Shown piece by piece: positions 1-9,048 of a stretch of 64,000 nt of DNA (the first letter of the stretch is position 1; each line of letters opens with the position of its first letter). Both the position numbers and the translations under genes were made by a program. Origin of the DNA: Bacteroidota bacterium. GTDB lineage: Bacteria; Bacteroidota; Bacteroidia; Chitinophagales; Chitinophagaceae. The stretch is from contig JAFDXY010000009.1 in NCBI GenBank assembly GCA_018267725.1, positions 186,001 through 250,000 of the forward strand, given 5' to 3'. The notes under the pieces were generated by a model, which was not told where the DNA came from, ran no database searches, and worked only from the letters and a program-made list of their open reading frames with translations.

Positions 1-1300
1 TTGATGTTTTGGTATTTACAAATGCAAAAAAGTTGCTGAATCCATCTTTACAAATATTAGTACCCGGGTGAAATCTAAACTCAACCAACAAAGTATTAAA
101 CTTACTTAATAAATAAGGTTTTAAATCTATATCATCAATAAAACTTGGTCTATCTGCCAATGATGCATTATAAATTAAATTTTCATTCAAATAAATATTT
201 AAAAAACCTCTATCATCTGGTTTTAAAACAGAGAAATAACTTTCTAAATGAAATGTTAGTTTACTGGGTATTGCATTAAACTCGGTTAAAGAGAAAGTAT
301 ATTTTTGTTGCAATGCACCAATACCTTCCATTAATGCAGCGTTTGCACCAATATCATCTAAAGTCATAATTAACGGAGATGGGTTATCTACCGAAACATT
401 ACTTGCTGTTGCTTCTTGCAAAATCATTTTTTCTGTAAAGGCACTGCTTAATCTTTTATTACTTGCCAATACATTAATTGCTTTTGTATAACCTGCAGCA
501 TCTGCACCTGTAACAACTAATACTGTTTTTGATTCGGTGCCTATGTTTATTCTTGCCAATGCAATTAAGCCCTGACCTTGCGACAAAGAAGGAATTGCTT
601 GTTTTACAGAATAAGGAAGTTTATCGGGAAGACCGCAAACAATACCACTTGGTAAGGTATCTTGGGGTTGGTAGGTGCCCGTATATACATTTTTTAACCC
701 TCCTTGTTTAAGCAAAGTATAAACTAAACCACCAGCAGTTAAATCGTTTAAATCTCCCGCGGCTGGCGTGTAAACCGATTTATATTCTTGTATCCATTCT
801 TTTAAACTACGCTTATAAATAGAATTTACCTGATAAGTTGGTGCAAGGTAAGATGTGTTTTTTACAGCTATCCAACAAGCAGGGTTATCTACATCTTTAC
901 AATATTCATCACCCACACTCATTTTAGCACCAATTTTTACTTTGATGAAACGAGCATCGGGTTGTAAAAATTTTTTACTAAGTGGCACTACCACAGTAAA
1001 CATGGTATCAACAGCAGAAGTAATAATGGGTTGTGTCCAAACTGCTTGATCTTTTAAATACACAATTAAAAAAGAGGTACGCGGGTTTAATACCTGCGAT
1101 GCTCTGATGTGCAAAACCAGTTTGCTGTTATTTACATCATCATCTGGTTTTATTTTTAAGAAGTAGCTTAACGAACCTTGAATGCCGGTTATGCTTACAT
1201 CATCATATCCCATTGATTCAAAAGTGCGTTCGTTTTGTGCATTTGCAAGGCTGCAAATACCCAACATAAAAGCTATTACAATTACAATTTTACTTCTCAT
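1..1300 (-). CDS. bcsB: Cellulose synthase regulatory subunit BcsB-like, partial (C-terminus beyond window edge)
   Basis: Reading from an ATG at 1300 gives 433 residues with no stop before the window edge. A signal peptide ends near LGICSLANAQ. The following beta-rich sequence matches the BcsB family: a first jelly-roll-like region, then CKDVDNPACWIAV, and later HLESYFSVLKPDDRGFLNIYLN-type text (residues about 370-400). Full BcsB proteins are about 650-750 residues, so roughly a third is missing. BcsB is the periplasmic, membrane-anchored partner of the cellulose synthase BcsA and helps the growing glucan cross the envelope. It starts 10 bp after the stop of the sensor-kinase-like gene, so the two are probably co-transcribed. 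bcsA would be expected nearby outside the window. Family call is good; the exact polymer is inferred. Confidence 0.8.
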   Translation of the reverse strand, partial: MRSKIVIVIAFMLGICSLANAQNERTFESMGYDDVSITGIQGSLSYFLKIKPDDDVNNSKLVLHIRASQVLNPRTSFLIVYLKDQAVWTQPIITSAVDTMFTVVVPLSKKFLQPDARFIKVKIGAKMSVGDEYCKDVDNPACWIAVKNTSYLAPTYQVNSIYKRSLKEWIQEYKSVYTPAAGDLNDLTAGGLVYTLLKQGGLKNVYTGTYQPQDTLPSGIVCGLPDKLPYSVKQAIPSLSQGQGLIALARINIGTESKTVLVVTGADAAGYTKAINVLASNKRLSSAFTEKMILQEATASNVSVDNPSPLIMTLDDIGANAALMEGIGALQQKYTFSLTEFNAIPSKLTFHLESYFSVLKPDDRGFLNIYLNENLIYNASLADRPSFIDDIDLKPYLLSKFNTLLVEFRFHPGTNICKDGFSNFFAFVNTKTS

Positions 1301-1310
1301 AAAAATTAAT

Positions 1311-2690
1311 TTAATGGGTTCTATTAAACTCTATGCGGTAGTAGTTACCTGTTGTTTGATTACTGTTATAGGTAAATGTGCCACCCATAGTTTCGGTTAA
1401 TTTTTTAGCTACTGCAAAGCCCATATCTGCATCGTCGGCAACAGCATTGGCTAAAGGTTTATAAGGTTGCAGTTTATTAAACAATTCATCCATTTTTTCT
1501 TTACCAACTAATTTTCCAATATTAATTACTTCAATAATACACTTATCGTTATTTGCTTCGTTGGTATGTATGGTAATGATAGATCCGCTTTGTGCATGGC
1601 GTAAAGCATTGTTTAATAATTTAAACAATACTTGTGTAAAAAATAATTTATCTAAATAAACCATTATTGCCATTGGTGCTAAATGCAATTGCAAATTAAT
1701 TTGTTTCATTTGTGCAGCATCTGAGGCAATATCCATTACGGCTTGTTCTACAACGGGGCCAACATCAAAACGTTCGTAATTAAAATCTACTTTGGCTTCA
1801 TCTCTATCTGCACTGTTGGCTAATTTTTCAGAAAGATATTTTAATTTTTGATTTCCGGTTTGTATGTAGTTTAATATTTCTTTTTGCTCGCCAGTTATAT
1901 TTTCAGAATTGTTGTGTAATAAACCAAGAGACATTTCTATTGAGCCGGTAAAATTCTTAAAATCGTTCAACAAAATATTCATGGTGTTATGCCTATAATT
2001 GTTTAGCGTTTTAAGTTTTCGGTTGGCATCTTCAATAACATATTTCTGATCATTAATTTTTTCGTTTTGAAGTAATACTTTGTTATTGGCTTCATTTATT
2101 AAAATATTTCGGGCAATATCTCTTTTTAAAACTACATATCTGTTATAAGCAACCAAGCAAGAAAAACCAGATAATATAAAATATACTATACCACCATGGT
2201 TAACCAATAGTTCGTATTTATCTATTCTGCCTTTTGCAGAAAATAATAAAATAATAATAATGTAAGAAAGTAAACAAAGGAAAATTGGATAATGAACAGA
2301 CCAAAATAAAGTAACATTAATTAATAACATAAATACCGAAAACACTAAAAAATAAGCCATTATACTGTTTAACGGTACTACACCACAAACAAAAGAGTGT
2401 ACAATAACATGAAGCATTATAAATATAAATACTGCTTTTGTTGCAGGCCAATTAATTCTTTTACTAAAAATATAAATGGCGTAAGTAACTACTGTAACAA
2501 GTAATCTGGCTACAAAAAGTTTTGTCCAATTGTCTTGTAAAAAAAGATAATCTAACAACCAAAATAGTGGTAAAGAAAAGAGAATAGTCCACATAACAAC
2601 ATTTGCGTAGTAAGCTCCTTTTTTATTTAGGTCTTCTGCAAATGTTTCCTTATCTATATTTACATAAGAAAACTTGTTGTTAATTAGCAT
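1311..2690 (-). CDS. Membrane sensor histidine kinase-like protein in cellulose operon
   Basis: 459 residues. The first ~200 contain about six hydrophobic segments. A coiled-coil-like linker follows (residues ~205-235), then a DHp-like helix with NNYRHNTMNILLNDF, in which His of YRHN is the only obvious phospho-acceptor candidate. The C-terminal part is a GHKL ATPase: the N box is LFKLLNNALRHA. The usual DxGxG of the G1 box is not recognisable (VINIGKLV stands there), and the G2-like stretch is MGFAVAKKLTETMGG. ATP binding may therefore be weakened, or the protein may act as a scaffold. It precedes bcsB by 10 bp and is divergent from the GH5 gene, which suggests a role in controlling exopolysaccharide synthesis. 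No response regulator is adjacent in the window. Confidence 0.72.
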   Translation of the reverse strand: MLINNKFSYVNIDKETFAEDLNKKGAYYANVVMWTILFSLPLFWLLDYLFLQDNWTKLFVARLLVTVVTYAIYIFSKRINWPATKAVFIFIMLHVIVHSFVCGVVPLNSIMAYFLVFSVFMLLINVTLFWSVHYPIFLCLLSYIIIILLFSAKGRIDKYELLVNHGGIVYFILSGFSCLVAYNRYVVLKRDIARNILINEANNKVLLQNEKINDQKYVIEDANRKLKTLNNYRHNTMNILLNDFKNFTGSIEMSLGLLHNNSENITGEQKEILNYIQTGNQKLKYLSEKLANSADRDEAKVDFNYERFDVGPVVEQAVMDIASDAAQMKQINLQLHLAPMAIMVYLDKLFFTQVLFKLLNNALRHAQSGSIITIHTNEANNDKCIIEVINIGKLVGKEKMDELFNKLQPYKPLANAVADDADMGFAVAKKLTETMGGTFTYNSNQTTGNYYRIEFNRTH

Positions 2691-2736
2691 AATTTAGGTA
2701 CGGTATGGCTAAATTCAATATTACGTGAAAATAACT

Positions 2737-3840
2737 ATGTACATGATTTATACAATAATAAAACGATTAGTCTTAATAACTTCTATTTGTTTGTTTTCAC
2801 TATCCACATATAGTGCAAAACTTAAAAAAGAAAAAAATATTGAAACTATTAGAAGAAGTTTAGGTGCAGGTATAAACCTATCTTGGTTTGAACATACTTG
2901 GGCAAGACCCGAACAATTATTAAATACAAACTTAACAGATAAGCTAACAAAAATTGCAAAAGCACATTACGCTACAGTTCGCTTGCCTATTGCGTTTGAT
3001 ATGTTTATGCAACCACAATCATCAAACCTTACCACAGAAATTTTACAAAAATTACAAAGCATTTTTACAACCTGCGAAAAACTAAAATTAAATTTAATTA
3101 TAACCTATCATTACGGAAAATTAAACCCTGATAATGCATATACAGAGTTTGAAAGAGTATCGTGGATTTGGAAACAAGTACAAAACCAATTCAGAAATCA
3201 AGGTTACGATAAATTGTTTTTTGAAATTTATAACGAGCCTACTTTAGAACCTTATAAATGGAAAGATATTGCAACCAAAATTGTTCAATATATACGTTAC
3301 GAAGATCAAAACAGAATTTATATTGTAGGAGGAACCAATTATAATAATATTGATGAATTGAAAGAATTGTATCGCTTACCAGATGATAAAATTTTATACA
3401 CTTTTCATTTTTACGAGCCTTATATATTTACACACCAAGGAGCAGATTGGAGTGCAGATAAAACTTTCATTCAAAAACTTCCTTATCCATACAACCCCAA
3501 CAAAATGCCTAAAATGCCCGATAAAGCAAAAGGTACAGTTGTAGAAGATAATTATAAAAAATACTATCACGAAGCAACCATTAATTATTTAAATGATAAA
3601 GTAAGTGAAACAAAAAAATGGTGTGATAACAATAATATGCCTTTAATATGTACTGAAACAGGCGTTATAAATACGGTAAAACAAAAGTATCGCAACAATT
3701 ATTTACAAGACATAACAACCGTAATGCATAATAATGATATACCAACTATGATTTGGGATTATGACCAAACTTTTTCGGTAAGCAAAAGCAATGGCAAACC
3801 AATTAGAGTTATAAAAAAGTGGATTAAAAAAAGTAAGTAA
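2737..3840 (+). CDS. Secreted glycoside hydrolase family 5 (endoglucanase-like)
   Basis: A hydrophobic N-terminal segment ending in STYSA reads as a signal peptide. The mature part is a GH5 TIM barrel: GINLSWFEHTW near the start, ATVRLPIAFDMF, the acid/base glutamate in FFEIYNEP (about residue 165), HFYEPYIFTHQG, and the nucleophile glutamate in LICTETG (about residue 305). An in-frame GTG at 2725 would add four residues; I prefer ATG 2737 because it gives a more ordinary signal peptide. The gene is divergent from the kinase-bcsB operon with only a short gap. In other bacteria a cellulase (BcsZ or a GH5) is a common part of cellulose-synthesis loci and trims nascent glucan. The substrate is inferred from context. 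Confidence 0.85.
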   Translation: MYMIYTIIKRLVLITSICLFSLSTYSAKLKKEKNIETIRRSLGAGINLSWFEHTWARPEQLLNTNLTDKLTKIAKAHYATVRLPIAFDMFMQPQSSNLTTEILQKLQSIFTTCEKLKLNLIITYHYGKLNPDNAYTEFERVSWIWKQVQNQFRNQGYDKLFFEIYNEPTLEPYKWKDIATKIVQYIRYEDQNRIYIVGGTNYNNIDELKELYRLPDDKILYTFHFYEPYIFTHQGADWSADKTFIQKLPYPYNPNKMPKMPDKAKGTVVEDNYKKYYHEATINYLNDKVSETKKWCDNNNMPLICTETGVINTVKQKYRNNYLQDITTVMHNNDIPTMIWDYDQTFSVSKSNGKPIRVIKKWIKKSK

Positions 3841-3956
3841 TATTCATCAATATAGGTATTTCTTATCAAAAGAGCTTATTAGTTTTAACATAGAACCTGA
3901 ATGTTTTGTGAATTTTTATGTTTATTATTGTGAAACACTTTTGAATTCATAAAATT

Positions 3957-4187
3957 ATGACACCTAATAATCTTCAACTTACGGGAATTTTTGTGCAAGA
4001 CCCGAATGATAAAGGGTTTACAGCCTTTTTTGCTCAATTACCTAATATTATTGCAGAAGGTGATACTGAAGAAGAAGCAACAAAAAATCTTATTCAAACT
4101 GTTCAAGTTGTATTTGAGCACCAAAAAAACAATGATATCCATCAGTCTAATGTAATAACAAAACAGTTTAATCTTTCTATTGCTTAA
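3957..4187 (+). CDS. HicB-like antitoxin-type protein
   Basis: 76 residues with the partial RNase-H-like HicB fold: LTGIFVQDPNDKGFTAFFAQLPN is the strand-turn-strand with the conserved 'F.A.. LP' ending, followed by the helix GDTEEEATKNLIQTVQVVF. There is no C-terminal HTH or ribbon-helix-helix DNA-binding part, so any autoregulation would need the partner or another protein. The next gene starts 3 bp after the stop, a spacing typical of toxin-antitoxin pairs. Solitary UPF0150/HicB proteins also exist outside toxin-antitoxin systems. The family call is fairly secure; the role is an inference from layout. Confidence 0.65.
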   Translation: MTPNNLQLTGIFVQDPNDKGFTAFFAQLPNIIAEGDTEEEATKNLIQTVQVVFEHQKNNDIHQSNVITKQFNLSIA

Positions 4188-4190
4188 TTT

Positions 4191-4457
4191 ATGACAAGAG
4201 CCGATTTTTATGATTGGTTAATTGTGCATAAATGTACAATCATGCCGCTACTAGAAGACACAAGGGGTAATATTATAAAAGTAAAAAGCCCTTATAGCAA
4301 TTCATATGTTTATCTTGATACTCCAATTAATGACAAACCAATGAAATGTTATACAGTTTGTACAATGTGTCATCAGTTGTATATCCCAATACCCGAACCC
4401 TGCAAACAACTTGAATCTTTAGCAATTGAAATAAAAAATAAGCACTACCCAAAATAA
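4191..4457 (+). CDS. Small protein paired with HicB-like gene; possible atypical HicA-fold partner
   Basis: 88 residues, starting 3 bp after the HicB-like gene. I do not recognise a named family. Predicted order is helix (RADFYDWLIVHKC), three strands (TIMPLLE, NIIKVKSP, SYVYLDTP) and helix (KCYTVCTMCHQLYI). This is the alpha-beta-beta-beta-alpha order of HicA mRNA interferases. The catalytic His of HicA (normally in a G-S-H-x motif before the third strand) is absent, so it may be a non-nuclease partner or an unrelated protein. Four cysteines (in HKCT, MKCYT, TMCHQ and EPCKQ) are notable. It could be the toxin half of a diverged pair, but nothing in the sequence proves toxicity. Confidence 0.5.
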   Translation: MTRADFYDWLIVHKCTIMPLLEDTRGNIIKVKSPYSNSYVYLDTPINDKPMKCYTVCTMCHQLYIPIPEPCKQLESLAIEIKNKHYPK

Positions 4458-4536
4458 TTAATATTAAAATAATCCATTCTGTAATATATTCATTAAGTTA
4501 ACCCTATCTCATAGCAGCACAACATAAATAATAATT

Positions 4537-5430
4537 ATGCAGCAAATACTTTCAGTAAATAATTTAAGTAAACAATACGGCAAAATACATGCATTAAACA
4601 ATGTATCGTTTAATGTACCCAAAGGTTGTGTTTACGGAATATTAGGCCCAAACGGAAGTGGTAAAACCACTACACTCGGAATTATTTTAGACATTTTAAA
4701 AGCCAATACCGGAAATTTTTTATGGTTTGAAGATAATCCACAAAACCATAAAACAAAAATTGGCTCATTGCTTGAAACACCTAATTTCTACCATTATCTT
4801 TCTGCCGTAAACAATTTAAAAATTACACAAGCCATAAGTGGTAGAGGAAATGAAAATGATATAGATGAAGTGTTAGAAATTGTAAATCTTTCGCAACGCA
4901 AAAACAGTAAATTCAGTACTTACAGTTTAGGTATGAAACAACGTTTGGCAATAGCAGCGGCATTACTTGGCAACCCCGATGTGTTGGTGTTAGATGAACC
5001 CACCAATGGTTTAGACCCCGTTGGTATTGCCGAAATAAGAGAGCTAATTAAAAAACTTGCACAACAAGGCAAAACCATAATTATGGCAAGCCATTTATTA
5101 GATGAAGTAGAAAAAGTTTGCACCCATGTTGCCATATTAAAAAAAGGAAATTTATTAGTAAACGGAAATGTAAACGAAGTACTTGCCAACGAAGATATTG
5201 TTGAAGTAAATGCATCAGATAAACAAACACTAATACAAATATTAAATAATATGAGTGGTTACACAAAATTGGTTGAAGAAAAAAATGCCATTCAATTATT
5301 TTACCCGCAAGGCACTGCACAATTAGATACCATTAATGAATATTGTTTTAATAATGGTGTAACATTAAATATGCTTACACAAAAAAAGAAAAGTTTAGAA
5401 GCTAAATTTTTTGAACTAACCAACAACTAA
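4537..5430 (+). CDS. ABC transporter ATP-binding protein (ABC-2 type exporter)
   Basis: 297 residues. Walker A GPNGSGKTT near residue 39, signature YSLGMKQR near 130, Walker B VLVLDEPTNGLDP near 150 and switch His in MASHLLDEVEKV. The C-terminal ~80 residues form the extension usual for the BcrA/NatA-like group. It is followed 16 bp later by its permease, so the two form one exporter operon. Substrate is not predictable; the group includes bacitracin, lantibiotic and sodium exporters. Confidence 0.9.
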   Translation: MQQILSVNNLSKQYGKIHALNNVSFNVPKGCVYGILGPNGSGKTTTLGIILDILKANTGNFLWFEDNPQNHKTKIGSLLETPNFYHYLSAVNNLKITQAISGRGNENDIDEVLEIVNLSQRKNSKFSTYSLGMKQRLAIAAALLGNPDVLVLDEPTNGLDPVGIAEIRELIKKLAQQGKTIIMASHLLDEVEKVCTHVAILKKGNLLVNGNVNEVLANEDIVEVNASDKQTLIQILNNMSGYTKLVEEKNAIQLFYPQGTAQLDTINEYCFNNGVTLNMLTQKKKSLEAKFFELTNN

Positions 5431-5446
5431 CCTTAAAAAATATTGC

Positions 5447-6286
5447 ATGTTTCAGTTAATAAAAATAGAATGGCTTAAAATAAAACGCTATCCTGCATTT
5501 TGGTGGATGTTTAGCATTGTAGCATTAACCTACCCCGGAGTTAATTTAATTATAGGAACAATTTATAATCATACATTGGTAAGAAATGCAGATAAAAAAG
5601 AAGCTCTCTCGCAAATAGCTAAAATGTTGTTTGGTAACCCATTTGAGTTTCCTGAGACATGGCATACAACAGCCTATTTTTCTTCTTTCTTTATATCCAT
5701 TCCTGCTATTTTAGTTATTATGCTTATAAGTAACGAATACACTTATAAAACACATAGACAAAACATTATTGACGGCTGGAGCAGACAACAATTTATAACT
5801 GCTAAAATGATGGATATAGTTATCATATCTCTCATTACAACTATTATTTATACATTAGTTTCTTTAAGCTTAGGAATTTATTTTGATGATGGGCATTTAG
5901 CCAGATGGGCAGAACAATTGCAATACATTCCGTTGTTTTTTATACAAAGCTTTGCCCAATTAAGTATTGCGTTTTTATTAGGCTATTTAATTAAAAAAGC
6001 ATTTATAGCATTAGGTGTGTTTTTATTTTACAGTTTAATTGTAGAAAACATTTTAGTATCGTATTTAAAATGGAAATTACAAACACATGCTTACAAATTT
6101 CTTCCTTTTGAAATGAGCGATGAATTAATACCCGTACCTGCTTTTGCCGGAGGCTTTGGAAAAGATATGAGAGATGCTTACGAAGCTGCACTATCTGCCA
6201 TTCCTATGCAATTAGTATATACATTAATTTTTACAAGTTTAATTTGGGTGTTGTGTTATAAATTACAAGAGAAAAAAGATTTGTAA
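5447..6286 (+). CDS. ABC-2 family transporter permease
   Basis: 279 residues with about six hydrophobic segments in the ABC-2 permease arrangement. It starts with MFQLIKIEWLKIKRYPAFW, the amphipathic cytoplasmic lead-in common to this family. The segment LISNEYTYKTHRQNIIDGWSRQQF is the typical cytoplasmic coupling loop after the second membrane segment. Together with the preceding ATPase it would form a homodimeric exporter of unknown substrate. It is convergent with the epimerase gene that follows. Confidence 0.85.
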   Translation: MFQLIKIEWLKIKRYPAFWWMFSIVALTYPGVNLIIGTIYNHTLVRNADKKEALSQIAKMLFGNPFEFPETWHTTAYFSSFFISIPAILVIMLISNEYTYKTHRQNIIDGWSRQQFITAKMMDIVIISLITTIIYTLVSLSLGIYFDDGHLARWAEQLQYIPLFFIQSFAQLSIAFLLGYLIKKAFIALGVFLFYSLIVENILVSYLKWKLQTHAYKFLPFEMSDELIPVPAFAGGFGKDMRDAYEAALSAIPMQLVYTLIFTSLIWVLCYKLQEKKDL

Positions 6287-6316
6287 TAAAATTTTCTATT
6301 GCAATTGCATTGTGTT

Positions 6317-6718
6317 TTATATAATTGTTTGGCACAATTCAACCAACACACCATTGGTGTTTTTAGGATGAAGAAAGCAAACCAATTTATTATCGGCACC
6401 ACGTTTAGCTGTTTCATTTAGTAAAACAAAACCTTCGTTTTTTAAACGTTGCATTTCTGCTTCAATATCGTTTGTTTCAAATGCTATATGATGTAGCCCT
6501 TCTCCTTTTTTCTCAATAAATTTTGCAATAACACCCTCTTTATCAATACTTTCTAACAATTCAATTTTTGTTTCGCCTTGCATAAAAAAAGCAGTATTTA
6601 CTTTCTCACTTTCAACCGTTTCTTTCTTATAACAATTAGTATTTAACAATTTTTCGTACAATGAAATTGATTGAGAAAAGTCTTTTACCGCAATACCAAT
6701 ATGTTCAACTTTAAGCAT
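6317..6718 (-). CDS. mce: Methylmalonyl-CoA epimerase (VOC family)
   Basis: 133 residues, the normal length. It is a glyoxalase/VOC fold made of two beta-alpha-beta-beta-beta units. Metal ligands are recognisable as His in VEHIGIAV, His in LHHIAFET and Glu in GVLVELCQ. The enzyme interconverts the (R) and (S) forms of methylmalonyl-CoA in the propionyl-CoA/succinyl-CoA pathway, which is B12-linked. This window also holds a B12-dependent ribonucleotide reductase. The gene is divergent from iscS and monocistronic as far as can be seen. Confidence 0.9.
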   Translation of the reverse strand: MLKVEHIGIAVKDFSQSISLYEKLLNTNCYKKETVESEKVNTAFFMQGETKIELLESIDKEGVIAKFIEKKGEGLHHIAFETNDIEAEMQRLKNEGFVLLNETAKRGADNKLVCFLHPKNTNGVLVELCQTII

Positions 6719-6799
6719 GATGCATGTTTTTTAATTTCGATAATAGGAAAAAGCCTGTTTTAATAGCTTTCAAATACAAATTTATGAAGCTCTTTCCCG

Positions 6800-6807
6800 T
6801 ATTTTTG
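6800..6807 (+). promoter_or_regulatory. Bacteroidota -7 box upstream of isc operon
   Basis: TATTTTTG matches TAnnTTTG and ends 33 bp before the iscS start codon, giving a predicted short 5' leader. No convincing TTG was seen at the -33 position. No IscR-type site is recognised. Confidence 0.45.
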
Positions 6808-6840
6808 CTTTTCATAAAACGCTTTTAAACAGACTACATT

Positions 6841-8058
6841 ATGTTGAAGTTACCAATCTATTTAGATAACAATGCCACCACTCCAATGGATCCCCGAGTG
6901 TTGGAAGCAATGATACCTTATTTTACCGAACATTTTGGCAATGCAGCAAGCCGTAACCACCCTTTTGGTTGGGAAGCAGAAGAAGCTGTTGATTATGCAC
7001 GCGAACAAGTTGCCAAACTTATTGGTGCAGACCCTAAAGAAATTATTTTTACCTCTGGTGCAACCGAAGGAGATAATCTTGCCATTAAAGGTGTATTTGA
7101 AATGTATGCATCAAAAGGCAATCATATTATTACCGCAGTTACAGAACATAAAGCCGTTTTAGATACTTGCAAACACATTGAAAAAGCAGGCGGAGAAGTA
7201 ACTTATTTAAGTGTGCAAGAAGATGGTTTAATTGATTTGAAAGAATTAGAAGCAGCCATTAAGCCAACTACCGTTTTAATAGCTATCATGTATGCCAACA
7301 ACGAAATTGGTGTAATACAACCGGTTAAAGAAATTTCAGCCATTGCAAAAAAACACGGCGTTCTTTTCTTTACAGATGCTACACAAGCAGTAGGCAAAAT
7401 CCCGGTTGATGTAATTAAAGACGGAATTGATTTACTTACTTTCTCCGGACATAAAATGTACGGCCCAAAAGGAGTTGGTGCATTATATGTACGCCGTAAA
7501 AACCCTCGTGTAAAAGTTACCGCACAAATGGATGGTGGTGGCCACGAGCGTGGTATGCGTAGCGGCACATTAAACGTTCCGGGCATTGTTGGTTTTGGTA
7601 AAGCTTGCGAATTATGCCGTATAGAAATGGAAGAAGATACCAAACGCATTAGCCAACTTCGTGATAAATTAGAAAATAGTTTAATGCAATTAGAAGAAGC
7701 TTATGTAAACGGAAACAAAGAACACCGCTTACCACACGTAGCCAATATTTCTTTTAAATATGTTGAAGGAGAAGGTTTAATGATGGGCTTTAATAAAAAC
7801 ATTGCATTAAGCTCAGGTTCTGCCTGTACTTCTGCATCATTAGAACCAAGTTATGTTTTAAAAGCATTAGGCTTGGGTGATGATTTAGCACACAGCAGTT
7901 TACGCTTTGGATTAAGCCGTTTTACAACCGAAGAACAAATTGATTACACCATTAAAGCCATTAGCGAAACAGTTTTAAAATTAAGAGAAATGAGTCCGCT
8001 TTGGGAAATGTATAAAGAAGGAATTGATTTAAACAGCATTGAGTGGGCACACCACTAA
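6841..8058 (+). CDS. iscS: Cysteine desulfurase IscS
   Basis: 405 residues of a class V aminotransferase-fold PLP enzyme. [14 protein letters not shown] is at the start, PLP lysine in [12 protein letters not shown], and the active-site cysteine (about residue 329) in a long flexible loop [20 protein letters not shown]. That loop is typical of the IscS group rather than SufS. It removes sulfur from cysteine and passes it to IscU. It is the first gene of an iscS-iscU-iscA cluster. No iscR, hscBA or fdx is seen within the window, so the operon is a minimal one. Confidence 0.95.
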   Translation: MLKLPIYLDNNATTPMDPRVLEAMIPYFTEHFGNAASRNHPFGWEAEEAVDYAREQVAKLIGADPKEIIFTSGATEGDNLAIKGVFEMYASKGNHIITAVTEHKAVLDTCKHIEKAGGEVTYLSVQEDGLIDLKELEAAIKPTTVLIAIMYANNEIGVIQPVKEISAIAKKHGVLFFTDATQAVGKIPVDVIKDGIDLLTFSGHKMYGPKGVGALYVRRKNPRVKVTAQMDGGGHERGMRSGTLNVPGIVGFGKACELCRIEMEEDTKRISQLRDKLENSLMQLEEAYVNGNKEHRLPHVANISFKYVEGEGLMMGFNKNIALSSGSACTSASLEPSYVLKALGLGDDLAHSSLRFGLSRFTTEEQIDYTIKAISETVLKLREMSPLWEMYKEGIDLNSIEWAHH

Positions 8059-8065
8059 GATATGC

Positions 8066-8095
8066 GAATTAGCGAATATGCAGATTTGCTAATTC
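8066..8095. repeat. Short inverted repeat in iscS-iscU gap
   Basis: GAATTAGC (8066-8073) and GCTAATTC (8088-8095) are a perfect 8-bp inverted repeat with a 14-nt loop. The surrounding text repeats the 'gcgaat/atgcag' words. It resembles the small palindromic spacers common in Bacteroidota intergenic DNA. It has no U-tract on the + strand, so it is not an obvious terminator. Confidence 0.4.
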
Positions 8096-8145
8096 TAAAA
8101 AATCATCTGCACATTTACATATTTTCAAATTATAAAATTTAATTT

Positions 8146-8562
8146 ATGGCATATTCAGAAAAAGTTATAGACCACTATAGCAACCCAAAAAATGTTGGTA
8201 CGCTTGATAAAGCAAGCAAAACCGTTGGTACAGGCTTAGTTGGAGCACCCGAATGTGGAGATGTAATGCGTTTACAAATTGAAGTAGATGAAACTACAGG
8301 CATTATTAAAGACGCTAAATTTAAAACATTTGGCTGTGGTTCTGCCATTGCATCATCATCTTTAGCAACAGAATGGTTAAAAGGAAAATCTGTTGATGAA
8401 GCTGTTAAGATTGATAACATGGATATTGTAGAAGAATTAAATCTTCCTCCGGTAAAAATTCACTGTTCTGTTTTAGCAGAAGATGCAATTAAAGCAGCTA
8501 TTAATGATTACAGAAAGAAAAACGGTTTAGAAGAATTAGTGTTTGAAGAAAGAATTCATTAA
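8146..8562 (+). CDS. iscU: Fe-S cluster scaffold protein IscU
   Basis: 138 residues, close to the usual ~130. The three scaffold cysteines are present in GAPECGDVM, KTFGCGSAIASSS and PPVKIHCSVLAED. The recognised LPPVK-type chaperone-binding motif (LPPVKIH) is intact. It receives sulfur from IscS and assembles the cluster before transfer. It lies in the isc cluster between iscS and the A-type carrier. Confidence 0.95.
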   Translation: MAYSEKVIDHYSNPKNVGTLDKASKTVGTGLVGAPECGDVMRLQIEVDETTGIIKDAKFKTFGCGSAIASSSLATEWLKGKSVDEAVKIDNMDIVEELNLPPVKIHCSVLAEDAIKAAINDYRKKNGLEELVFEERIH

Positions 8563-8567
8563 TTATT

Positions 8568-8594
8568 TTGAATGATAAATGTTGAATGATAAAT
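8568..8594. repeat. Tandem 13-bp direct repeat
   Basis: TTGAATGATAAAT occurs at 8568-8580 and again at 8582-8594 with one base between. It lies between iscU and the true start of the A-type carrier, which is why an upstream in-frame ATG at 8579 should not be taken as the start. Confidence 0.5.
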
Positions 8595-8617
8595 TATTCT
8601 CATTTAAAATAAAAACT

Positions 8618-8968
8618 ATGGTTGCAACAGATAACGGAATATTAGTAAGCAATAAAGCAAAAAACAAAGTTTTAAAACTTATGGAAGAAGCAGGCATTGC
8701 TAACAATTCAAACTACTTTTTGCGTGTAGGTGTTGTTGGCGGAGGTTGCAGCGGCTTAAGTTATAAATTAGATTTTGATAATGAAACAAAACCAATGGAT
8801 CAGGTTTTTGAACACAATGGTTTAAAAGTAGTTACAGATTTAAAAAGTTTTTTATACTTAGTAAACACCGAATTAGATTTTAGTGATGGGCTGAATGGAA
8901 AAGGGTTTTATTTCAGCAACCCCAATGCCAGCCGTAGTTGTGGCTGTGGCGAAAGTTTTGCCGTTTAA
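8618..8968 (+). CDS. iscA: A-type Fe-S carrier protein (IscA family)
   Basis: 116 residues from ATG 8618. An in-frame ATG at 8579 would add 13 residues (MLNDKLFSFKIKT) that fall in repeat-like spacer DNA and do not fit the family. The three conserved cysteines are in GGGCSGLSYKL and CGCGESF at the C-terminus. A-type carriers accept clusters from IscU and deliver them to target enzymes. It is the last gene of the isc cluster and is followed by a strong hairpin. Confidence 0.92.
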   Translation: MVATDNGILVSNKAKNKVLKLMEEAGIANNSNYFLRVGVVGGGCSGLSYKLDFDNETKPMDQVFEHNGLKVVTDLKSFLYLVNTELDFSDGLNGKGFYFSNPNASRSCGCGESFAV

Positions 8969-8990
8969 TTTTTCAATACAAAATATTAAT

Positions 8991-9014
8991 AATGCCTCGC
9001 AAATGTGAGGCATT
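8991..9014. terminator. Terminator after isc operon
   Basis: AATGCCTC and GAGGCATT form a perfect 8-bp stem around an 8-nt loop, 22 bp after the iscA stop. It probably also serves the convergent lipoprotein gene that ends at 9049. Confidence 0.75.
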
Positions 9015-9048
9015 GTTATTTCAACTAATTAAATATTAACTTCTTAAA

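Noticed and set aside
4191..4457. Calling the HicB partner a true HicA toxin
   Set aside because: The catalytic His motif is missing and similarity rests only on order of secondary structure.
8066..8095. Terminator between iscS and iscU
   Set aside because: The inverted repeat has no T-run after it and iscU has no other obvious promoter, so the operon is likely continuous.
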